Assembly: GCA_900404475.1 (NCBI GenBank)
Contig: OUQQ01000605.1
Location: 1 to 12,246 of the forward strand
Direction of reading: 5' to 3'
DNA length: 12,246 bases
Origin: Spongospora subterranea
Lineage: Eukaryota; Endomyxa; Phytomyxea; Plasmodiophorida; Plasmodiophoridae
Shown here: positions 1 to 6,781 of the stretch, in pieces
How positions within the stretch are numbered: position 1 is the stretch's first letter
How the letters are laid out: each line of letters begins with the position of its first letter
The notes under the pieces: model-generated
Seen by the model: only the letters and a program-made list of their open reading frames with translations
Database searches by the model: none
Told to the model about the DNA's origin: nothing
Translations under genes and position numbers: made by a program

Positions 1-396
1 TGGACTATTTGCTGGCTGGAACGTTAATTTGATTTTAAATCCGTCTTTGGCCGCGTCCACGTTAAATGCTAAGTAAATTCGCTTGTTTGTTTCTGTCATG
101 AAAAACCACTTCTCGTCAATGTGTATCACATTCATCATGTCATGGAAGACTGGTTCTGCGGCTTCATATATGTTCACCATCGAGATACAGAATCTGAGTC
201 TTTCAAGCTTATTAGCTTCAGTTAAATATGGTTTCAAAGCGTTCGAATGAGGTTTAAGAATGCCTTGTTTAGAGACTGATACATTCAGAGCGCAAGCGAT
301 TGATCGAATATTTGTTCGCTGCTGCAATGGAATTTGTTTTACTTGCTCCGGCGTGATGACCGTTTTCTTCCTTCCAACACGGCCTCGTTTTTTAAA
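1..396 (-). mobile_element. Mariner-like (Tc1/mariner superfamily) transposase fragment, cut by the left window edge
   Basis: Read on the minus strand, one frame is open from about 468 down to 1, and its recognisable part begins near 396. It starts with a basic GRVGRKK stretch, then a helix-turn-helix-like segment (PLQQRTNIRSIACALNVS), then NALKPYLTEANK, and then the catalytic-core motif VIHIDEKWFF at about 100-125, which carries the first Asp of the DDE/D triad. The IDEKWF signature is typical of the mariner-like transposases found in plants, oomycetes and some fungi. The other two catalytic acids lie beyond the window. No start codon exists in this frame, and the N-terminal DNA-binding half is missing, replaced by Gypsy-derived sequence. 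Between NVS and KQGILKPH the spacing looks shorter than I expect for the family, which suggests a small in-frame deletion in the second helix-turn-helix. It is probably a dead copy. The family call is strong; the deletion is inferred from memory of the family's layout. Confidence 0.8.
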
Positions 397-905
397 TGAA
401 ACATCTGCTGGGCCTGTTCCAAAGATAGAAGACTTTTTGCCTGAAGATGGGAAGAGACCATGGCCTGGCTAGGCATCGGAAAGAAAATACGTTCTTGACA
501 AAGATTCGACTGACGTGGGTCAATCACTGTTCCATGCTGCTCGACGACAAATGGCGTGGAAGAGAAAGGGAATCGGGAAGCGGGCGGATGTATCCAAAAC
601 TCGCTAGACCACGACAGAAAGAAACGGATCAGATAGTTTTGGTAAACGAGGTGCCAAGCTACGCGCGCGGTGATGGAAAGATTGAGCATCTAGTTTCAAA
701 CGCATTGCCAGGGGAGGCAGATCGGCGGGTGGATTAGGGCCGAGTTTGATTCGAAACACATCGCGGTGCTCGTAAAGCAAATCGAAGGCCTCTTGAAGAA
801 ATACGGAGGGAGCATCAGCCGCACGAGCCTTATCGATAGTTACGTCGAAGGCACGGGAGATGTCAGCGGGGTCATCGATGCCGACAGGAACGTCGTGATT
901 TCAAA
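397..905 (-). mobile_element. Ty3/Gypsy retrotransposon pol fragment (pre-RT linker and start of reverse transcriptase), frameshifted
   Basis: On the minus strand, about 900 down to 655 reads in one frame through VGIDDPADISRAF and then EHRDVFRIKLGPNPPADLPP, the conserved linker just before reverse transcriptase in Ty3/Gypsy polyproteins. Reading then moves to a second frame (about 660 down to 397) with ASRFPFSSTPFVVEQ, VIDPRQSN and FFPMPSQAM. These match the order of the first reverse-transcriptase blocks (SRW-SS-P-VV, DYR-VN, PMP). The segment ends at LLSLEQAQQMFHL, where a family member would continue towards the YxDD active site; here mariner sequence begins instead. A TGA near 903 and a frame change near 655 break the coding sequence. 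The Tyr and Arg expected in the DYR-type block are also altered. No LTR or primer-binding site is visible. It is a relic. Plus-strand open frames over this region are shadows. Confidence 0.75.
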
Positions 906-1698
906 CCCTGCAATGCCACATGGCAGTTTTTTCCACAGAGACGGCCAATTTGCTACGAATGTTTTGCTGTTGAAATCATTGAAAACACTGTAATGAAGAA
1001 AATGCAATAAGATGGCACCGTTATCGTCCAGATCCACAAAGAAGAAGACCGACACAGCAATCTGCAGGACCGATAGACTGGAATCGCTGAATTATTGCCA
1101 TTGCCGAAACAAAACCAGCAAGAGTATGAGTTCCACGCTACGTCGACGCCCTTAACACATTCCCAGGAAAACACAAAAAAAATGTTGCAAAACGCAAAGC
1201 TATAGCCGGCTGACAACAATAAAAATTGACAAAGTGCAACTCTCGTTTTGTCAATTCTGAGCATGAGTGAAGATTAAATGCCCATACCTCTAGTGTCGAG
1301 TGTCCTTATCATAAATTGTGCATGTTGAACCTTTTCACATCAATATATGTGTTCAACAAATACTGAGCGTTTATCAACCCAAACTTGAGTTGATCCAGCT
1401 TCTCTTCCTTTCTGCTAATCCATGTTGTTGATGTTCCTGACGTCACCCACAGCAATGGAATCGCCGTTAGAGGGTGCTTCAAGTAGATTTGATACAAAGG
1501 GTAAAGACGCTCCAGTCTGTGTTCGCCTTGAATATCAATTGCCATCAGGCCATGCAATTCCATAGACTTCGGCTGCTATTGATTCAACGACAGCCATATT
1601 CTGTGATGATGACTGTTCTTGCGCGTGGCCGATGAACCGCCGAACCTCAACTAGTGTCGTCTCACTCATGGTCCTAATCGAATAACGCAACCCATACC
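906..1698. other. Intergenic stretch without a recognised gene
   Basis: No protein family is recognised here. The part adjoining the Gypsy relic (906-1060) may be more decayed retroelement, but no motif supports that. A minus-strand frame at 1309-1563 (84 codons) and a minus-strand ATG at 1667-1669 that opens a frame of about 44 codons, beginning MSETTLVEVRRFIGHAQEQ, lie divergently and only about 30 bp from the BTB gene start. They are in different frames and I see no convincing intron joining them, so they are not called as a gene. The segment 1670-1698 and the sequence to its left would carry the BTB gene's promoter; no clear core promoter element was seen. Confidence 0.4.
1224..1256. repeat. 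Perfect 10-bp inverted repeat with 13-nt loop
   Basis: AATTGACAAA at 1224-1233 is matched by its reverse complement TTTGTCAATT at 1247-1256, with 13 nt between. It could form a hairpin or be a remnant of a small element's terminal repeats. No function is implied. It lies in sequence with no called gene. Confidence 0.5.
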
Positions 1699-2634
1699 AT
1701 GAATCCACATCAAGTGATCAAGGTGATCTTCAACGCCAGGGACACGACCGACCTCATCATCACATTTGGCCCATACCGGTTTCCGGCCCATCAACAGCTC
1801 ATGTCCAAAACCAGTCTAATGGTCAGCTCTCTCCTCGAATCCCAACATCGAAATCAGCACCTCGGAAAACCAATAATCGATATCGCAGTCCCGAACCTGG
1901 ACGGTCTTCAAAGCGGGAACAGCTCGTTGGACAAGGCGTTCGGATTGTTTTTGGACTGTTGTTATGGAATCACGTCGCCGAACCAGATCTCTGATATATT
2001 CGACATTTGTCAGGTGACGATCATTGCTTACCACACTCTATCGATGACCATCATGCACGAATGCTTCGACGCGCTCACCAGTCGAACGATAGGGGACGCC
2101 GACCTGGTTCCTGCACTGCGAATCGCGAACCGATTGGGGTTGTCCAGGTGCCGTTCAAGGGTGTTGCGGTTCATGGGCCCATTAGCTCGCCATCGAAAGT
2201 TCTATTCACAGCTTTATCACTTGCCGATTGACGATTTCAGAGATTTATTGCCGTTCATCCCATCTCGCTCTCCACTAGATCGGTTCACATTGGTGTTGAA
2301 GTTTGCGGCTCGAATACGGCCGGGAAGCTCGTTCCTTTTGTCGCGCGATCAATGTTTGGAAATATGCCATCCAGATCGGTATCAACTTCTTCTCAACGCG
2401 ATTTCCATTATCGCACAAGATTGGTTAGAAGATACGTCGGCTGTAGATCAAGTTCATCATATCGTGTTTAATCGAATTCTGCTGAATTTCGGGGACGGAG
2501 TTGTGTCGAAACCGTTGGTACTTCGAGCAATGGTAGTTCGAATCGCGAGCAGCATCATGTACGCTCGAAAGCCATCTCGTTTTAACTGGGAATGGATATC
2601 ATTCTTCGGCGGTTTGCTGTCGTGGCCTGATTAA
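1699..2634 (+). CDS. BTB/POZ domain protein (311 aa, single exon)
   Basis: The N-terminal domain reads as a BTB/POZ fold. Residues 15-48 contain TTDLIITFGPYRFPAHQQL followed by MSKTSLMVSSLLES, with Asp18 and the hallmark Ala-His pair (30-31) of the family's D-[hydrophobic]...F-x-AH-x-x-L start. It probably extends to about residue 150. The remainder (about 150-250) is helical and could correspond to a BACK-like region, but no Kelch repeats, MATH domain, zinc fingers or membrane segments are present. BTB proteins dimerise, and many serve as substrate adaptors for cullin-3 ubiquitin ligases; that role here is inferred from the domain only. The ATG at 1699 is the first in the frame and leaves a BTB core of normal spacing. 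No intron is needed, unlike the neighbouring genes. A downstream AATAAA supports the 3' end. The substrate is unknown. Confidence 0.8.
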   Translation: MNPHQVIKVIFNARDTTDLIITFGPYRFPAHQQLMSKTSLMVSSLLESQHRNQHLGKPIIDIAVPNLDGLQSGNSSLDKAFGLFLDCCYGITSPNQISDIFDICQVTIIAYHTLSMTIMHECFDALTSRTIGDADLVPALRIANRLGLSRCRSRVLRFMGPLARHRKFYSQLYHLPIDDFRDLLPFIPSRSPLDRFTLVLKFAARIRPGSSFLLSRDQCLEICHPDRYQLLLNAISIIAQDWLEDTSAVDQVHHIVFNRILLNFGDGVVSKPLVLRAMVVRIASSIMYARKPSRFNWEWISFFGGLLSWPD

Positions 2635-2796
2635 TATCGAATGGCACCTGCTTTTCGAATCATGACCAGAATGGTTCCTGCTGAGGACGCTAACGCCGAA
2701 CAGAATATAGAATATATTATCCATCAGAGCATGATCACCAACGATATAAGCGGAGTAATGATTGAGAACATGTGGGGTTGCTGAATTGATTTGCTC

Positions 2797-2802
2797 AATA
2801 AA
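2797..2802 (+). terminator. Polyadenylation signal AATAAA for the BTB gene
   Basis: A canonical AATAAA lies 163 nt past the BTB stop codon, followed by T-rich sequence including a run of about nine T near 2878-2886. Position and strand fit the 3' end of that transcript. Confidence 0.5.
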
Positions 2803-3337
2803 GACTTGTTAACTAACCACAAACCATTTTGTCTAAACATGGCTTTGATTGACTGGATATATTTACCTTTTTTAACATTTTTTTTTGCAACAAAACTGAT
2901 GTTGTCACCCGGATGGTCAATCGTTATCTCGGCCCTTCACCAATTGTGAGGTGTTGATAAGATTGTCGTATGAAGGTTTCGATGGCGTTGAGCATGCCAG
3001 CTCATGGCTGCTCCATAACTAACCGTCATCTCTACTTGATTGTCAACATCACCCCAGCGATACTGACCATCATTGCCGCATATTCGAAAATTCGTGTATG
3101 TTTTTTTCGTCAAAAGCAGTTTATCGGGCAAACCGTAAAGTTTATTCGTCAGATGGACACCATCGCCCCTAATGGGGCCGGTCGACCTGAAGCGTCAGGT
3201 TTTGTTGGAGCAACGCGGATTGTTCCCGCACCGGCACTGTGGTAACAGTGTAACAAGGGGTTGGCCTTTGGTGGTCCTCTTTGACAACACGACAGAACGC
3301 AGTTTAACTGGGATTATCATCACAACCAGCAAAGATC
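2803..3337 (+). other. Intergenic and putative 5' leader of the RNF121-like gene
   Basis: No recognised coding region was found. Short open frames on both strands (for example 2970-3245 and 3172-3384 on plus) show no family motif. A tract near 2876-2886 is T-rich. From about 3160 the base composition becomes richer in GC, as often seen near a transcription start, so the promoter and 5' leader of the next gene probably lie here. A CAP site or TATA box could not be assigned with confidence. Confidence 0.35.
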
Positions 3338-5043
3338 ATGGAAGCGGCGGCCGATCGCGGCCAGGATGTGGTCGCCAGCAATGATCCACTCGGCGGCCAG
3401 GACCAGGCTGGGGCGGTGGTCCTGGAACCGGTTGTGCCCACCGTCCAGTTCGAGCTGGCCGTGTTTGCGGTCATCATCGGTGTCGCGGTTGCGTTTCAAT
3501 ATCTCCTGAAGAGGTGGCAAAGAGAATCGCCAAGATCATTTCATCTCGGTACTTTAACTCCCCTACCTCGGAGATTATCGACGTATTTACACGATTTTCC
3601 TTATATTTTGGTTTCGCTTACTCAAAATACAAAGATCATCTGTAATTAGTTTATAGTTTGAGATAAATACGTAATTTACAATTGATTTCAGGTAAAGTTG
3701 GTATCAAATATATATTTTCATGTTCAAACTTTATGCCGTTTGGACGTGTTAAATTTCAGCATCGTTCTGCTGACGATGGTCTCAAGGTTGTCAGTGTTTT
3801 TAATGAGTTCAAAAGGGTTTTGTCTCTGATTTGCAGTCATGTAGTGACTTTAATTTGCCTATGGCTATTCCCATTCGCATTCTCACTGTATTTCCTGTTC
3901 CTGCGCATGATCACGGTCTGGTTCCTCTTCTCGTCAATCACCGGATTCTTGTTACTCACTGTCCGGTTTTCCAAGCCTTTGCCAAGATATATTCCTAAAT
4001 GGGTAGCACACAATTTTTTTATTCGAACCGAACTTGTGTTAGCCGATTTTATCAAATTTTGTTTTGTCCTTTTTGTGGTTTTATTTCCGATTTTCCTAAT
4101 GTTGTACTACTGAGTCTCATTATTATGTGTAGGTGTACAGCTGGTTTAGTATAATTCATCGCGGATGTTATACGGGCGCCGTAATCGGTTACGTCTTGAT
4201 CCTATTACAGTTGGTAATCGGATTACCAACTGGAATTTTGGGGTTTTACATCGCCCTATACGCTCTTTATTTTGGTGTTCTCAGTCGGGATGTGGCCGAA
4301 TTCACAGCCGAGAATCTTGTTACCAAACTTGGTTATTATGGGTAATATTCATATATCTTTGAACCCGTGTCTCTAGGCCAGATGAAGCGTTCTTTTTTGG
4401 ATGTTACAATGCAGTAATCAGACTTCCTCTTTCAAAACAATGTTGATATACAGTGTGCTTTCATAACGGATTTCAAAGTTTTCCTATTTCCGTCACCTTT
4501 GTTTGTTAGCATCGGTTTGCTGGCCAGATGAACTTCGTTTGAAACGTTGCTTTGTACAGGGGACGGGATCATATCCCCAGCCGTAGTTTAAGCGCGAGAA
4601 TCTGTGCTCTATGTGATCAGGTTAGTAATATTTCCAAGTTTCGATGCAATATGCCTGAAATGTATTCGTTCATTCGTGCAGGAGCTTGACATTGGCGGCG
4701 GCGATAACGCCGATATTCGCATTTTGAATTGCGGTCATCGTTATCACGATCTTTGCATTCGAGGCTGGGCGATGGTTGGCAAGAAAGACACATGTGCATA
4801 TTGCCAAGAAAAGATTGATCTCAAAGATGTAATTTACTGTTGTTTTTACTCGCAAAAATTGAGGTTCTTTATCAATGTTCACGTGATCTTGTGCAGATTG
4901 CATCGGAGAGTGTGTGGCAGAATATTTCGCTGCAATGGGGACATATTCTGGATGCCTTACGATACTTGATTGTCTGGAATCCCATAATCCTATTAGCAAT
5001 GCATATCGCCGTCTATATTATCGAAATACCGTTCAAACATTAA
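3338..5043 (+). CDS. Multi-pass membrane RING-H2 E3 ubiquitin ligase, RNF121/RNF175 family (six exons, 310 aa)
   Basis: Exons are 3338-3548, 3845-4002, 4133-4341, 4560-4620, 4682-4828 and 4897-5043. All five introns (296, 130, 218, 61 and 68 nt) begin GT, end AG and keep the frame. Matching to the RNF121 family runs end to end: SPRSFHL then VTL across intron 1, membrane helices near residues 38-57, 72-90, 92-108, 136-155, 157-172 and 275-300, the ALYFGVLSRDVAEF stretch in exon 3, and a RING-H2 in exons 4-5 with ligands C208, C211, C230, H232, H235, C238, C251 and C254. The CIRGWAMVGKKDTC segment and the final ALRYLIVWNPII are strongly family-like. Family members are ER/Golgi ubiquitin ligases implicated in membrane-protein quality control and trafficking. 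Length is close to animal RNF121 (about 330 aa), with a short N-terminus. All zinc ligands are present, so an active ligase is expected. The region 167-185 faces no recognised motif outside the family. Confidence 0.88.
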
Positions 5044-5312
5044 TTCATCAGTCTCAAGTTGTTTTATTCTATATCCACTTAGTAAACAAAGTACTGTCAT
5101 TGAAGTTTTGTCGAGGTAAATCGTAGACGACACAGTTTTAATCAAGGTTGAAACTACGCGTTGTAATCCTCAGCGAAAGATATTCTTTGAACAAAAATGT
5201 ATAACACCGATTGGACTAATAGGCGATCTGGGTTGTCCATCGTTTCTAAAGCCAAGAAACGTTGAAAGTAAACTCCTTTAGAATGCGCTTTTGCTGTATT
5301 ATCGATTTTCAG
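5044..5312. other. 3' flank of the RNF121-like gene
   Basis: The sequence is AT-rich with no recognised coding region. No canonical AATAAA was found close to the stop codon. The end of this stretch, near 5297-5312, is pyrimidine-rich and finishes in CAG immediately before the GH18 relic, so it may preserve the acceptor of a lost intron. Confidence 0.35.
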
Positions 5313-5560
5313 TACGATTTCGAAGACATTGGTGGTGATCCGTTTAGACTTATGCCACACTTTTTGGGTATGGAATCTCGTCGACGGAGGTTTTCAGTGC
5401 CATCTCTGGATTTCACAAAGCAAACTCAATGATTTCAGTACAATTGCTGCCAACTCAACGGCCAGAGTGACATTGGCAACCTCATGTGTCACATATATGG
5501 AGTTCTATGGTTTTGATGGGGTCATTATAGACTGGGTCAATTTCACTGTGGAGATGACAC
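5313..5560 (+). pseudogene. Broken GH18 chitinase-like fragment
   Basis: The plus strand reads YDFEDIGGDPF from 5313, continues through ESRRRRFSVPSLDF and hits a stop near 5429. A neighbouring frame then picks up SKLNDFSTIAANSTAR, LATSCVTYMEFYGFDG and VIIDW, ending near 5541. This is the GH18 order: strand 1, the strand-3 SxGG region (here degenerate) and the strand-4 catalytic region. The intact neighbour has STARARLATSCVSFMQTYGFDG at the same place. The catalytic signature is incomplete: the first and third acids are kept, the second is Ile, and the glutamate is absent. In the neighbour that glutamate is formed by splicing exactly here, and this copy has a GT at nearly the same position, so the break may coincide with an old intron. 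No signal peptide and no C-terminal half of the barrel were found. Confidence 0.65.
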
Positions 5561-6386
5561 CCCTTCTCTCATTTGTTTGTCCATATTCTATACACAATAC
5601 CGGTTTTGAGTACGAAAGATCAATGAATCGCTTCAGCATCTGATTCCACTTAACTTAATTTTCTATTTACCCGCATATCGAACAGCACTTCCGTAAACGC
5701 CTTTCTTACTTCGCTGTATGGCGCCACACGATGCCAAGCTTTCGATCGATGAAAGCGAAGGTGGCGAATCACGTCGAAAATCAATACACTGCTTCCTCGA
5801 TAAGCCATGTCATTCCCTGTTTAAGCTGCCGGGGTGGAATTTGAAAATCTCAGGGTTCGGGAATAGCGCCACTTGTAATCCTGAAACCTCAAGTCTGTCA
5901 ACATCGACGATGGTTCTTAGAGCCGATTTTCGAGTTTGAATCGAGATAGAACAACTTCGAGTAGCCTTACGACTTTACATGTAGCGATGACATAACAACG
6001 TTCCAGCCATGTTTTGCTCTGTAAGAAATACGTTTTGCTTCACATGCAACAGAACCCCCAATCGAAATTGAAAGTGATGCCCAATGCTTGCGCTTAAACG
6101 TTGTTTTGGTCCCGTATTGCTGTGAATCAATGGCTGAATATCACACTGGAACAAGTCAAATAGGGTAGCGTTATCGCCTGTACATGCTCGTTGTGTGTCA
6201 GTGGATAACGTGTTCGACGCAGTACGTTACACACTCGTTACACACTCGTACACCTGATGATGTGACCGTGTTCGAAGGTCCGATAGCCAGTATTGCTATT
6301 TGGGGAGATCCAGCAAAAGGCGCAAGATGTCAATGTTGACAAAACAGGGTTGGACGGGGAGGCGCCCTTCTTCTCGGGAACGCAGG
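5561..6386. other. Non-coding stretch between GH18 relic and Gypsy relic
   Basis: No gene is supported. A plus-strand open frame at 5718-5939 (73 codons) has no recognisable motif. An 11-bp direct repeat, CGTTACACACT, occurs twice in tandem at 6225-6246 and begins a third time. The region probably contains further decayed element or pseudogene sequence that cannot be identified by eye. Confidence 0.35.
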
Positions 6387-6555
6387 CACGGGCGAGCTGC
6401 TCGGTTTCTGGAGCAATATTTTCGATGCTATATCGAAGTTCAACCCGATGATTGGGCTGACCTGTTGCCGATGACCGAGTTCGCCTGCAGCATGTCTACA
6501 AAGATATCCCTTTTTATGCCGGCTACGTTGGCATCCCCATTTTGGCGACGTGACA
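6387..6555 (+). mobile_element. Ty3/Gypsy integrase relic
   Basis: The plus strand encodes RAARFLEQYFRCYIEVQ, then DDWADLLPMTEFACS and finally TLASPFW. This matches the C-terminal part of the Gypsy integrase catalytic core, where LEQYLRCY, DDWxxLLPxAEFAYN and a PF motif follow the GQTER block. The GQTER block itself is degenerate (RRHGRAAR). The Tyr usually found after FA is a Cys. No protease, reverse transcriptase, RNase H or LTR accompanies it. It lies on the opposite strand to the Gypsy pol fragment at 397-905 and is therefore probably a separate insertion. Confidence 0.65.
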
Positions 6556-6781
6556 TTGCTGACGGTGCCAATTCACCCTTCGAAAAATGAACGCAATAAC
6601 CAATACTGGCAGTAAAAATTGACAGGTAGCTCGTTTGTCTTGCTGTAGCTTCCACTAAACGCTTTAAGAAAAACCCCAGATTCATGGGCAATCCTGTATT
6701 ACCGACTATTAACTTAAAATCAGATATTTATTGCTAGACTCCTGGAAACATTGATCGTGGGTAGAGGGACCAAACCCAATC
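6556..6781 (+). promoter_or_regulatory. Upstream region of the chitinase-like gene
   Basis: This 226-bp AT-rich stretch separates the integrase relic from the chitinase-like start codon and must hold its promoter or 5' leader. No defined TATA box or operator was recognised. The gene may therefore have acquired upstream sequence of transposon origin, which is inference from position only. Confidence 0.3.

Noticed and set aside
2970..3384. Two overlapping plus-strand frames upstream of the RNF121-like gene
   Set aside because: There are no family motifs, no splice link to the RING gene, and they overlap each other and its start; more likely leader sequence.
3682..3844. Extension of RNF121-like exon 2 to the left, using the acceptor near 3691
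   Set aside because: The family match jumps directly from SPRSFHL to VTLICLW using 3548 and 3845; the extra 150 nt would insert residues with no family counterpart.
5718..5939. 73-codon plus-strand frame and an antisense frame (MAYRGSSVLIFDVIR...) as possible gene or Gypsy fragment
   Set aside because: Neither shows a recognisable motif; a faint resemblance to the RNase H region of Gypsy on minus was too weak.
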